Assembly: GCA_913057785.1 (NCBI GenBank)
Contig: CAJXPD010000002.1
Coordinates: 34,738 to 98,737 of the forward strand
Origin: an uncultured Lewinella sp.
GTDB taxonomy: Bacteria > Bacteroidota > Bacteroidia > Chitinophagales > Saprospiraceae
Length of the DNA stretch: 64,000 nucleotides
Direction: 5' to 3'
A program made the translations under genes and the position numbers. The notes beneath the pieces are model-generated. The model searched no databases. It had not been told where the DNA came from and saw nothing but the letters and a program-made list of their open reading frames with translations. This document shows, one piece after another, positions 54,046-62,864 of the stretch (position 1 is its first letter; each line of letters starts with the position of its first letter).

Positions 54046-55227
54046 CTAATATACTTCAAAAAGACCTGCTGCTCCCATTCCTCCACCTACGCACATGGTA
54101 CAAACCACGTATTTGGCGCCTCTTCTTTTTCCTTCGATCAAAGCATGTCCTACCATTCGAGAACCCGTCATACCATAAGGGTGTCCAATAGAAATAGCGC
54201 CTCCGTTTACATTCAACAAATCATTAGGAATTCCCAATTGATCTCGACAGTAGATCACTTGTACGGCGAAGGCTTCATTGAGTTCCCACAAGCCGATATC
54301 TTCCATCTTCAAACCGTGCTGCTTCAACAACTTTGGAACGGCAAAGACAGGGCCTATTCCCATTTCATCTGGTTCGCACCCAGCCACGGCCATTCCTCGG
54401 TAAGCACCCAGCGGCTCTAAGCCCCGTTGTTCTGCTAGCTTGCCATCCATTAGCACACAAGCAGAAGCTCCGTCAGATAGTTGACTGGCATTCCCTGCGG
54501 TAATCGTTCCCCCTTCATTCACTAATCGTAAGCCTGCCAGACCTTCCAAAGTGGTGGTTGGTCTGTTCCCTTCATCTTTGTTCAAGGTTCTGTCATGAAA
54601 AGAGATTTCCTTGGTCTCCTTATCCATGACGCCCATACTCGTAGTCACTTCGAAGATCTCTTGATCAAACTTGCCCGCGGCTTGAGCAGCAGCGGTTCTC
54701 ATCTGGCTTTGATATCCGTACTCATCCTGTGCTTCACGGCTAATGTTATAGCGTTTTGCAACAATCTCTGCCGTCTGTAGCATCGGCATATATACATCCT
54801 TATGCTTAGCAATCAAGTTTCGGTCTAGCATCCGGTGCGTATTCATTTTCTCATTTTGCACCAAGCTAATCGAATCCAATCCTCCGCCGATGGCCACTTG
54901 CATGCCGTCGTGCACGATCTGCTTGGCCGCAGTTGCGATGGCCATCATTCCTGAGGAACACTGGCGATCAATGGTCATACCAGGTACGGTGACTGGTAAT
55001 CCCCCCGCTAATGCCGTCAATCGTCCGATATTCGGACTAGATGTACCCTGTGGCAGCGCGCATCCCATGATTACATCTTCTACCTCAGCCGGATCAACTC
55101 CAGCTCGCGCTACGGCTTCAGCAATAGCCCAACCTCCCATTGTTGGGGAATTGGTGTTGTTAAATGTACCTCGGTATGCTTTACCAATCCCGGTTCGGGC
55201 AGTGGAGATGATAACGGCTTCTTTCAT
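54046..55227 (-). CDS. Acetyl-CoA acyltransferase (thiolase)
   Basis: A 393-residue thiolase: nucleophilic Cys in DRQCSSGM (near residue 89), [18 protein letters not shown] with the catalytic His and [13 protein letters not shown] with the second Cys. It catalyses cleavage or condensation of acyl-CoA, probably in fatty acid beta-oxidation. First gene of the minus-strand group with the phosphatase and the kinase-like gene. Which of the fadA/atoB activities it has is undecided. Confidence 0.95.
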   Translation of the reverse strand: MKEAVIISTARTGIGKAYRGTFNNTNSPTMGGWAIAEAVARAGVDPAEVEDVIMGCALPQGTSSPNIGRLTALAGGLPVTVPGMTIDRQCSSGMMAIATAAKQIVHDGMQVAIGGGLDSISLVQNEKMNTHRMLDRNLIAKHKDVYMPMLQTAEIVAKRYNISREAQDEYGYQSQMRTAAAQAAGKFDQEIFEVTTSMGVMDKETKEISFHDRTLNKDEGNRPTTTLEGLAGLRLVNEGGTITAGNASQLSDGASACVLMDGKLAEQRGLEPLGAYRGMAVAGCEPDEMGIGPVFAVPKLLKQHGLKMEDIGLWELNEAFAVQVIYCRDQLGIPNDLLNVNGGAISIGHPYGMTGSRMVGHALIEGKRRGAKYVVCTMCVGGGMGAAGLFEVY

Positions 55228-55370
55228 TATATGTTATATTTTATCTTTCTTCAACAAAACGTTGTGAAAGCTAATTTGTTAAAAATTTGAAGATGTAAAA
55301 TCTTTTTAAATCGACACAAAAAATACATCCAATAGTCCTAGTCGTAACCAATTTATTAAACCACTTTAAG

Positions 55371-56090
55371 TTGGGAAAACCTTTTTATCAATCGGACCTC
55401 TCCTACATTCATGACAGACATTATGGGGCGCTCGCAGAAGCTGCCGTGCAAGTCATAGGAAACCTACCTTTGGAACCCGGTAACACAGCTGTTGACCTTG
55501 GCTGTGGCTCAGGGATATTATTGGAGAGATTGGCGAAGAGAGGGCTACGAGGCTATGGCGTCGATATTTCAGTAGCCATGATCCAGTTAGCTAATAATCG
55601 GGTACCAACTGCCCAATTTGAAACCCAATCTCTGTATAGATATTCCATCCCAAAAGCGCATTTGGTAACTGCTATTGGGGAATGCTTCAACTACCTGTCC
55701 GCCCCAGATTCTCCCAATCCTCCACTTCGGTCCATTTTTGAGACTATTCATCAAGCTTTAGTACCTAAAGGGTATTTCTTATTTGATGTAGCCGAGCCGG
55801 GATTAGCTGGAAGGCAAGGTTATTATGCTCGCATGATAGAAAAAGAGGACTATACAATCTTTCTTGAAGTGAAGGAGAAAAATGGCTTTCTCAATCGAGA
55901 GATCTCCCTATTCACAAAGGAAGGAACTAAATATCGTCGATCAAAGGAGAGTCACTGGTTACAACTGTATTCCGCACAGAAAATTAAAGATCAATTATTG
56001 GAAATTGGATTCAAAGTAAAGCACCTTAATCATTATGGTGATCTAAAATTAAGAGATAAGCATATTGCCTTTCTCGCGCAAAAAATGTAA
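55371..56090 (+). CDS. SAM-dependent methyltransferase with TTG start
   Basis: A 239-residue methyltransferase. The start codon is TTG: an in-frame stop lies just upstream and the next ATG would delete motif I. The N-terminal FYQSDLSYIHDRHYGALAEAA is usual for the family, followed by motif I VDLGCGSGILLERL and GVDISVAMIQLA. Substrate unknown. It precedes the ECF41 sigma factor gene by 28 bp and may be transcribed with it. Confidence 0.88.
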   Translation: MGKPFYQSDLSYIHDRHYGALAEAAVQVIGNLPLEPGNTAVDLGCGSGILLERLAKRGLRGYGVDISVAMIQLANNRVPTAQFETQSLYRYSIPKAHLVTAIGECFNYLSAPDSPNPPLRSIFETIHQALVPKGYFLFDVAEPGLAGRQGYYARMIEKEDYTIFLEVKEKNGFLNREISLFTKEGTKYRRSKESHWLQLYSAQKIKDQLLEIGFKVKHLNHYGDLKLRDKHIAFLAQKM

Positions 56091-56118
56091 GATTGAGCCT
56101 CCATCAATCTACTGATTT

Positions 56119-56952
56119 ATGACGGCGGAAGGGCTCCCTTACTCCTCCATGATCTTCAACCTGGCGTATAACATGTTGGGCAGCTACGCCCAGGCAGAAG
56201 ACATCTTACAGGACATGCAATTGAAGTTTCTTGAAAAGCAGTTTCCTTCCGAAGCGCCCAAGTCCTACTATGCGCGGGCCACGATAAATCATTGTCTCAA
56301 TATCTTGAAGAAAGCGGAACGTACTTCCTACCCGGGTCCTTGGCTGCCCGAGCCTTTCATTGCCCCGCCGGATGGGGTAGAGATAAAGGATTTGCTTCAC
56401 TATGAATTGGCTTCCTTAATGGAAGACCTCTCTCCCCAAGAGCGTGCGGTCTTTGTGCTTCGTGAAGCCATGGATCTCAGTCACAAGGAGATCGCCGAAG
56501 CCCTAGAAATATCAGCCGATAATGCTCGACAACTTTTTTCTAGAAGTAAAAAGAAGATCAACCCTTCCGCACATACTAGAACACATAGTACCGTGGCGCT
56601 AGAAAAAGCCCAGCAACTCCTGGATTTGATTACGAAAGGGGATCCAGAAGCATTAATTAGCTTGTTTAGCGAAGATATGCGACTCATCGCGGATGGTGGC
56701 GGAAAAGTCACTACAGCCCGTAAGCCGGTTATTGGGGATGCGAAAGTGGCCAAATTCTTGGTAAATATCGCCCGATTCGCCCCCGATGATTTGGAGATTC
56801 GGTCCATGGAAATTCTATCACAAACGGCCATAGGTTTCTTTCAGGATGGGCAGTGCCTCACCATTTGGATCATTTCTTTGGATGATGAAAGTAAGCGAAT
56901 AAGGCGAATATTTGTGGTTGGAAATCCGGATAAACTTACTCGTATTGGATAA
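56119..56952 (+). CDS. ECF41-type sigma factor with SnoaL-like C-terminal extension
   Basis: A 277-residue extracytoplasmic-function sigma factor. Sigma-2 covers about 10-65 and sigma-4 about 98-148 (SPQERAVFVLREAMDLSHKEIAEAL, ISADNARQLFSRSKKKI). All three ECF41 marks are present: WLPEP (75-79), DGGGK (192-196) and NPDKL (269-273) in the SnoaL-like extension, which normally sets sigma activity without a separate anti-sigma factor. In known ECF41 systems a nearby oxidoreductase or epimerase gene is the target. Here an NAD-dependent epimerase follows, behind a candidate ECF41 promoter. Confidence 0.94.
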   Translation: MTAEGLPYSSMIFNLAYNMLGSYAQAEDILQDMQLKFLEKQFPSEAPKSYYARATINHCLNILKKAERTSYPGPWLPEPFIAPPDGVEIKDLLHYELASLMEDLSPQERAVFVLREAMDLSHKEIAEALEISADNARQLFSRSKKKINPSAHTRTHSTVALEKAQQLLDLITKGDPEALISLFSEDMRLIADGGGKVTTARKPVIGDAKVAKFLVNIARFAPDDLEIRSMEILSQTAIGFFQDGQCLTIWIISLDDESKRIRRIFVVGNPDKLTRIG

Positions 56953-56967
56953 ATACTATCCTTCCCC

Positions 56968-56994
56968 TGTCACATTTTGCTTCCTTGGTTTGTA
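56968..56994 (+). promoter_or_regulatory. Candidate ECF41-dependent promoter of the epimerase gene
   Basis: TGTCACA (56968-56974) is identical to the published ECF41 -35 motif. Sixteen bases later is TGTA (56991-56994), where the consensus has CGTC, so the -10 is imperfect. It lies 50-76 bp before the start codon of the epimerase gene and right after the sigma factor gene. Confidence 0.6.
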
Positions 56995-57043
56995 TGTAAG
57001 GAAATACTGAACGAAATCAGTTTTTCTTCATCAAACCTGACTT

Positions 57044-57994
57044 ATGAAAGTTTTCGTAACCGGTGCCACCGGCATCATTGGAAAAAGAATTGTGAAGCAA
57101 TTAGTTCAACACAATTATGAAGTAGTTGGACTAGCGCGATCCGACAAAAATGTGGAGCAGCTCAAAGCTATGGGCGCTCTTCCCCGCCGCGGTGATCTAT
57201 TTCAAGCACAACAATTGATCGACATTACTAGAGACTGTGATGCCATCTTACACATGGCCACCAAAATCCCTTTGCAAGCCGTTCCCAAAGCGAAAGATTG
57301 GGTAATGAACGATCGAATCCGTACCGAAGGAACCAGGAATCTAATCACAGCCGCGGAAAAGAACGGCATAAAAACCTTTATTCAGCAAAGTGTCATATTC
57401 ACCTATGGCGATCAGGATGGGGCGGAAATCTATCAAGACACGCCACTGCCTGATCAGGTCAGCGACAATTTGCTATCTAATGTCGAGATGGAGGAAATGT
57501 TGACACAGCATCCCAGTTTACAGTATATCATTCTTCGATTCGGTTGGTTCTATTCTGCAGATTCTGCTCAGACCCAAAACATGCTTCAAATGGCTAAAAA
57601 AGGGTTCTTCCCTGTCATCGGTAAAGGCCAGAGCTTCTTGAATATGATTCATGCAGATGATGCAGCTACAGCTGTGGTTCACGCACTACAGCATGCCTCA
57701 TCTCTACAGCGATCTATTTTCAACATAACGGATTTTTCTCCGATTAGCCTGAAGGATATGATTACAGCTATGGCAAAAGCAGCAAAGGGTCGCACCCCTA
57801 GGCACATTCCTAGGCCATTAGCTCGCATTATGACGGGAAAGGCTGCGGTGGAGTTCTTAACCGCCTCCATGAAAATCCAACCAGCTAGCCATTTTGGTGA
57901 TTGGAGACCAAAATATCCCGATTTCAAAATTGGTATTAGTGAAGTGGCAAAAGAATTAAATAATCCGCTATCGCAGAAGGCCATTCGTGCCTAG
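57044..57994 (+). CDS. NAD-dependent epimerase/dehydratase family protein
   Basis: A 316-residue extended-SDR protein: cofactor motif FVTGATGIIGKRIVKQL at the start, LHMATKIP, QQSVIFTYG, and a helical C-terminal part. The usual YxxxK pair is not obvious, so it may act as an NADP-dependent reductase or a binding protein rather than a sugar epimerase. Epimerases are a recurrent ECF41 target class. A strong terminator follows. Confidence 0.9.
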   Translation: MKVFVTGATGIIGKRIVKQLVQHNYEVVGLARSDKNVEQLKAMGALPRRGDLFQAQQLIDITRDCDAILHMATKIPLQAVPKAKDWVMNDRIRTEGTRNLITAAEKNGIKTFIQQSVIFTYGDQDGAEIYQDTPLPDQVSDNLLSNVEMEEMLTQHPSLQYIILRFGWFYSADSAQTQNMLQMAKKGFFPVIGKGQSFLNMIHADDAATAVVHALQHASSLQRSIFNITDFSPISLKDMITAMAKAAKGRTPRHIPRPLARIMTGKAAVEFLTASMKIQPASHFGDWRPKYPDFKIGISEVAKELNNPLSQKAIRA

Positions 57995-58005
57995 TTCTTT
58001 AGAGG

Positions 58006-58039
58006 TAGACGAGGTAAGCCCCAGGGCTTATCTCGTCTA
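58006..58039 (+). terminator. Strong hairpin terminator after the epimerase gene
   Basis: TAGACGAG (58006-58013) pairs with CTCGTCTA (58032-58039), and inner TAAGCCC (58015-58021) pairs with GGGCTTA (58024-58030), separated by a single G/T mismatch: 15 bp of stem. There is only a short T stretch after it (GCTTTG). Confidence 0.75.
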
Positions 58040-58080
58040 GCTTTGGGAACTAAAACCAGAATTTTTGACCTTATGTAAAC

Positions 58081-58935
58081 ATGAGGATCATCCAATACCA
58101 CACTGCAACAGACTTTATTAGCGATAATCTCACTTTATTGGAAACCGAAGAAGCTGCCAATAACTTGATCATCGGCCTTGCCTTTGGCATTAAGCACCAA
58201 AAATACCCCATCCAAGAGTCCTTGCTATTCGCGGTAATCGAAGCAGAAAAGTCCATCTTTTGTGCCTTACAAACGCCCAATCGAAATCTCACGTTCTATG
58301 GTGAGCAAGGAGCTATCCCAGCCGCAATTTCCTGGTTAGCTGATTTCTGCAAAGAACAGGATCACCAAATTCCAGGTCTGGTAGGGCCAAGAGCATTGAC
58401 GGTTGCCTTCGCGGAACAGTGGCAACAAAAGACGGGAATAGCTTGGAAGGTACACATGCCACAACGGGTCTTTCAGCTGGATCAGGTGACAGATTTTTCC
58501 GAATCTCCCGGTTCTTTCCGCAAAGCTAAGCCTGAAGACAAAGCAATCATTGCCAGTTGGTTGATAGACTTCCATGAAGAGGCGGTCGACGAAGATATTC
58601 GTGGAGCGGAAATGGAGCGGGCTCAAAAAATGTTGGATGCGGATCGATTGTATCTCTGGGAAGATGGGAAGCCAGTGAGCATGGCTGCTTCCACACGTGC
58701 TACCGCCAACGGGATTTCCATCAACGCCGTCTTTACCCCCAAAGAATTTAGGAAAAAGGGGTATGCCAGTAGCTGTGTGGCTAATCTGTGTCGAATCTTA
58801 CTGGCTCAGGGTCACCAATTCTGCTCTCTTTTTACAGATGCAGATAACCCTACCTCGAACAAGATTTATCAGGATATTGGATTTAGAGAAGTGGCAAAAT
58901 TTCAATCTATTGAGTTTTTGACCAAGGAAGGATAA
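58081..58935 (+). CDS. GNAT-family N-acetyltransferase
   Basis: A 284-residue protein with a C-terminal GNAT domain (about 145-284): ISINAVFTPKEFRKKGYASSCVANLCRILL holds the acetyl-CoA loop (RKKGYAS), followed by SLFTDADNPTSNKIYQDIGFREV. The N-terminal ~140 residues form an extra domain common in larger Bacteroidota/Firmicutes GNAT proteins. Substrate unknown; monocistronic. Confidence 0.9.
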   Translation: MRIIQYHTATDFISDNLTLLETEEAANNLIIGLAFGIKHQKYPIQESLLFAVIEAEKSIFCALQTPNRNLTFYGEQGAIPAAISWLADFCKEQDHQIPGLVGPRALTVAFAEQWQQKTGIAWKVHMPQRVFQLDQVTDFSESPGSFRKAKPEDKAIIASWLIDFHEEAVDEDIRGAEMERAQKMLDADRLYLWEDGKPVSMAASTRATANGISINAVFTPKEFRKKGYASSCVANLCRILLAQGHQFCSLFTDADNPTSNKIYQDIGFREVAKFQSIEFLTKEG

Positions 58936-58989
58936 AGGCAAGAAGTAAGTCTCTAGATGGGCCCTACCTTGCTAGCATCTACCATAGGA

Positions 58990-59643
58990 TTATCGTGCCT
59001 GCAGCAGTTTTCGGACGAGTTCGTGCAGATTAGTACCAAGCGTATCAAATAGATCCACCTTGCCATATTGGGTTAAACGATCCGCTCGTTCAATCGCTGT
59101 TTCTACCTGAGGCAATAGCTTGGAAAAATCTGGATCACTTTTACTGTAGTACCCTAGATGATTGCAGAGTAAATGTTCGCAGTGTGTACGTTTCCCTCTA
59201 CGTTTATTCCATTTCAGCTTTTCCTTCTCTTTATCCGATAGGGAATGAATATCAACCAGGTGGAGTAACAGCCACAACTCAAAGCAAGGATTTGAGATGC
59301 CCAGGTTATAGTTCTTTTGGGTACATAACTGTCGGGATTCCGAAAGCTCCTTCATGGTCCAACTGTGAAAGTCGCGATCAATGACCATCCAGAGTTCATC
59401 GTCTTCATTGATCTTATACTTGCGACGAAAATCATCCAGCCGCTGCAAGACATGCCTAGGGGCGCTCCTCCCAGCTTCGGAAGGAATTACCTCCACCTTG
59501 ACATTGTTATTCGGAAAGTACTCTTCGGCATTCAGGTCAGAGAAATACTTAAGTTCTGTTTTCTGCCCTTCAGTAGCAATAACAAATAGGCGGGCATCGC
59601 GAAAGCCGCTTTTACGCTTAAACCCTTTTCGTTTTCTGCCCAT
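58990..59643 (-). CDS. RloB-like protein (TOPRIM-like nuclease candidate)
   Basis: A 217-residue RloB-family protein. A basic N-terminus is followed by TEGQKTE (24-30) and VIDRD (88-91 region), corresponding to the conserved Glu and DxD of a TOPRIM catalytic core, then NPCFELWLLLHL. TOPRIM domains cleave nucleic acids with metal ions. The gene overlaps the upstream ATPase gene by 26 bp. RloA/RloB pairs belong to the abortive-infection-like defence systems (AbiL), so it is probably the effector; this function is inferred from family. Confidence 0.88.
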   Translation of the reverse strand: MGRKRKGFKRKSGFRDARLFVIATEGQKTELKYFSDLNAEEYFPNNNVKVEVIPSEAGRSAPRHVLQRLDDFRRKYKINEDDELWMVIDRDFHSWTMKELSESRQLCTQKNYNLGISNPCFELWLLLHLVDIHSLSDKEKEKLKWNKRRGKRTHCEHLLCNHLGYYSKSDPDFSKLLPQVETAIERADRLTQYGKVDLFDTLGTNLHELVRKLLQAR

Positions 59644-61009
59644 TTGTTGTTTTAGTTTTCCAGGGCATACCCTCCATTAGTGAAAATTTGGGAATAGCAT
59701 TGTACCTGCCAGCTAGGTAACCCGTTCTAATATCTTTATCTTTTCTCGGGCGGAATTCTTCCAAGGAATAGGTATCCGATTCCCCATGTTTGTTCTTTTT
59801 CACAAACCAGATCTCATCTTTGCGAAATAGGTCCTGATTAAGTAGTTCACTTTCGTGTGTGGTACAGATCAGCTGGCTACGAATGTTTTGAGATTCTCTG
59901 AAGAAGATCTCAAAGAGCTTAAAAGTGAGATTGGGATGTAGGCTACGATCAATTTCATCAACTACAAAGACTTTTTCTTCCCGAGCCAGTTCCGTGATGG
60001 CCGGAATAATATCCATCAATCGCTGTGTACCATCTGATTCTTCGTTCATTTCAAAAAGCGCGTAGCGGTCTTCATTCTTTATCTTATGTCGGGTCATCAA
60101 TTTCATAGCATCCAGGGAGCCATCCGCCAGCCGCACCAAGGAATAACGAATATTATCCAAAGAAGTGATGATAGCTCGTTCTCCTAGTTTGAGATCAGCC
60201 ACAATTTTCCGCTTAATCGCTTCAGGGAGATTCACATCATGGGAGAAAAAGTCCACAGAACTCGTTTCCAAACCACTAATACCCGTCTTCAACTCAGCTA
60301 GGAACCATTGATAGACTTCTTTCATCTCCATATCGCTATCGATATTGACCTCCATCCCCATTAGCTTTGAATCGGGAAAGACAACAGTCAAGGCTTCTTC
60401 GAACCAACGATAGGAATCCGTGATAGGGTAAATCCCCTTAATGTTGAAAATATTTCGATGGTTGCTGGAGTTGAGAAATAGCTCATTAGGCAAGGTATCC
60501 TGAGCGATGTATTCCAGGCGCTTTAGTTCGTCCTTTTCTAGCGCCAATTTCCCGAAACTGATCTGCACTTCATCTAGAACAGTGGTACGTTCAAATACCT
60601 TGTAATCTCGCTCCTTATTGAAGGTAAAGAGCCACTCCTGAGAAATGATCTGGTTGTTAAAGATGAAGCCGTAGGCGTAGTTATGTCCTTTATAATGGAA
60701 TTCTACCTCCAGTTGAGAGTCTCTTCCCGTGGCAGCACTATCTAGCTTAAACTTGGAATAGTCTATATATTGCTGATGTCGCCCACCCTTTACCACTAAC
60801 TTCTTTAGGAAACTTACCGCCCTTACAATGTTGGATTTCCCACTGGCGTTGGCGCCGTAGATCAAAGCAGACTTCAGAATATCTACATCCCGACTCCGGC
60901 TTCCCTTCACCACATGCCCGCGTAACGCCCGGCTTTTTCCTGGCGTTAGCAGAATTTCTGTCTTCTCGTTAAAGGAAAGGAAATTTTCTATGGTCAGCCG
61001 AATTATCAT
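59618..61009 (-). CDS. RloA-like ABC-type ATPase of a probable defence pair
   Basis: A 463-residue AAA15/ABC-fold ATPase: FLSFNEKTEI at the start, Walker A at 51-59 (YGANASGKS), coiled middle, Walker B VFVVDEIDRSLHP and an H-switch TTHESELLNQ. Such ATPases sense infection in OLD-, Gabija- and AbiL/Rlo-type systems and control a partner nuclease. The start ATG at 61009 gives the normal MIIRLTIENF beginning. The only partner here is the overlapping RloB-like gene. No restriction-modification genes or mobile element ends were seen around it. Confidence 0.92.
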   Translation of the reverse strand: MIIRLTIENFLSFNEKTEILLTPGKSRALRGHVVKGSRSRDVDILKSALIYGANASGKSNIVRAVSFLKKLVVKGGRHQQYIDYSKFKLDSAATGRDSQLEVEFHYKGHNYAYGFIFNNQIISQEWLFTFNKERDYKVFERTTVLDEVQISFGKLALEKDELKRLEYIAQDTLPNELFLNSSNHRNIFNIKGIYPITDSYRWFEEALTVVFPDSKLMGMEVNIDSDMEMKEVYQWFLAELKTGISGLETSSVDFFSHDVNLPEAIKRKIVADLKLGERAIITSLDNIRYSLVRLADGSLDAMKLMTRHKIKNEDRYALFEMNEESDGTQRLMDIIPAITELAREEKVFVVDEIDRSLHPNLTFKLFEIFFRESQNIRSQLICTTHESELLNQDLFRKDEIWFVKKNKHGESDTYSLEEFRPRKDKDIRTGYLAGRYNAIPKFSLMEGMPWKTKTTNGQKTKRV

Positions 61010-61114
61010 CTATCGCAAAGTAATTTGTATCGATTTTGAGAAAAAATCTCATTTCAACCACAAATATATGATAATTACGGCAAGAAGTAAAGGATTACCC
61101 GGAATCTGAGCCCT

Positions 61115-61828
61115 CTAGCGCTCCAGCAGACGTCCTTGAATGACCTTCTGATAAATTTCATCGTGCAAACTTCGACTTATGGGCAGTTTCGTTTTACCGA
61201 TGTAGAGATAATTTCCTTCTAAACGATCTACAGAAGCTGTAGCCACCAAGAAGGACCGATGAACGCGCATGAAGCGGTCGGCAGGTAGATTTTCTTCGAG
61301 TTGTTTCAATGGCAGTAGCGCCATATGACGCTTAGCAGGAGTGTGGATAAAAACGTAGTCCTTGGCCGATTCGGCATAGATGATTTCTGAAACTGGAATT
61401 TTTATGATTTGACCATCACTTTTAATAAAGATATGCTCTTCCACCTTTTTTGGGACATCAGCAGAAATGGGTTCCAGATTTTGTTGGACCTTTTGCACCG
61501 CTCGAGCAAAGCGCTCAAAAGAAATCGGCTTCACCAAGTAGTCGACAGCATTCAGATCAAAGCCATCAACGGCAAACTCTCTATAGGCCGTAGTAAAAAT
61601 AACCTTTGGAGGCTGAGGCAGGGCTTTCATTAACTCAAGGCCTGTCATCTCCGGCATCTGTATATCAAGAAAGAGCAGATCCGGCTTTTCTCTTTGCAGA
61701 AAAGCCAAAGCATCAATGGCACTTTGGCAGGAGCCTGTCAACTCTAGGCCAGGCATTTTCCGAACATATTGTTCTAAGCCCTCCCTTGCTAAAGGCTCAT
61801 CATCAACTATAAGACAACGGGTGATCAT
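61115..61828 (-). CDS. LytTR-family response regulator (LytR/AlgR type)
   Basis: A 237-residue regulator: receiver domain (1-120; acidic DDE at 9-11 and acceptor Asp near 55 in LLFLDIQMPEMTG, Lys near 99 in YLVKPI) and LytTR domain (about 130-237; FIKSDGQIIKIPVSEIIYAESAKDY, RFMRVHRSFLV). It overlaps the kinase gene by 26 bp, so the two are translationally coupled. Its target promoter is not visible; the adjacent outer membrane receptor gene is an obvious candidate. Confidence 0.94.
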   Translation of the reverse strand: MITRCLIVDDEPLAREGLEQYVRKMPGLELTGSCQSAIDALAFLQREKPDLLFLDIQMPEMTGLELMKALPQPPKVIFTTAYREFAVDGFDLNAVDYLVKPISFERFARAVQKVQQNLEPISADVPKKVEEHIFIKSDGQIIKIPVSEIIYAESAKDYVFIHTPAKRHMALLPLKQLEENLPADRFMRVHRSFLVATASVDRLEGNYLYIGKTKLPISRSLHDEIYQKVIQGRLLER

Positions 61829-62855
61829 CTAATTCAATTTTTAGATCGATGGCAAATGCATTTTTATCCTGTTCAATCCTCAAGTAATGCTTATTAGGGT
61901 ATAAAAGCCCTAACTGTCGCTTCAGATTAGCTAAACCAATACCGCCTTCCTTATTGTTGCTTTGTCCTTGTGAGTTTTCTACCTGGAAGGACAATTGATG
62001 CGCTTGCAGCCCCAGACCAATATTGATCCAATAATCGTTGTTGCTTTTACTATGCTTAAAGGCATTCTCAACAATCGGTAGCAGTAGCATCGGAGCAATG
62101 CGGTGGCCATTTAAATTCTCCTGTATATCTACCTGTACATTGGCCATTTGACCATGACGGGTTCTTTCTAATTCGATGTAGTTCTTCAAATTATCCACTT
62201 CTAGTTGCAGCGGCACACTTCTCTTTTGGGTTTGGTACAATTGGTGGCTAAGCACATCTGACAGCTGCAATAACATCGACCTACTCTTGGAACGATCTTT
62301 TTCCATCATCACGAAAATCGAATTCAGGGAATTAAACAGAAAATGCGGATTGACTTGCGACTTCAACAGATTGAGCTCTGCTTCCAGTTTTTGCTTTTCC
62401 AACTCCTTGGCATAACGCTCCTTTTGGTACCACTGCTGCAACAAATAAAGCGTCATGGAAAGCGCAACCAGAATCAGCGCCTCAGTACTAATCACCGCCA
62501 ACCCTTCCCATGACTTAAAGAACATCGCTACCTCCATTGTCCCCTCCAAGCGGGAGGAAAACAGCCAATAATGCATACGGTAGGAAACTATGGTCACTAA
62601 TAGAATTCCAGGAATCACTGCTAAAAGATATTGCGTATACCTCCCCTTAAGCAGGAGCTTAGGCACTAGATAAAATAGATTGAAGTATACGAAAGGAACA
62701 TATTGCCAGCCAGTAACTACATTGGTTCGTAGATTATCTAAGTAGTTATTATGGAAGGCTAGATCTTTAGCTGCCCATAAAACCACATAAATGACCCAGA
62801 ACAATACATGTAGACCGACCGTTCGTCCATGTAGTTTTTCCTGAAATTTACTCAT
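61803..62855 (-). CDS. LytS-type sensor histidine kinase
   Basis: A 350-residue kinase with four membrane helices in the first ~150 residues, a coiled linker (QQWYQKERYAKELEKQKLEAEL) and a His_kinase domain with phospho-acceptor His in SQVNPHFLFNSLNSI, then an HATPase (LLLPIVENAFKHS). There is no separate periplasmic sensor, so it may sense the membrane state or a membrane ligand. It starts 9 bp after the outer membrane receptor gene and overlaps the LytTR regulator gene: a three-gene operon. Confidence 0.93.
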   Translation of the reverse strand: MSKFQEKLHGRTVGLHVLFWVIYVVLWAAKDLAFHNNYLDNLRTNVVTGWQYVPFVYFNLFYLVPKLLLKGRYTQYLLAVIPGILLVTIVSYRMHYWLFSSRLEGTMEVAMFFKSWEGLAVISTEALILVALSMTLYLLQQWYQKERYAKELEKQKLEAELNLLKSQVNPHFLFNSLNSIFVMMEKDRSKSRSMLLQLSDVLSHQLYQTQKRSVPLQLEVDNLKNYIELERTRHGQMANVQVDIQENLNGHRIAPMLLLPIVENAFKHSKSNNDYWINIGLGLQAHQLSFQVENSQGQSNNKEGGIGLANLKRQLGLLYPNKHYLRIEQDKNAFAIDLKIELDDHPLSYS

Positions 62856-62864
62856 ATCAAATAG

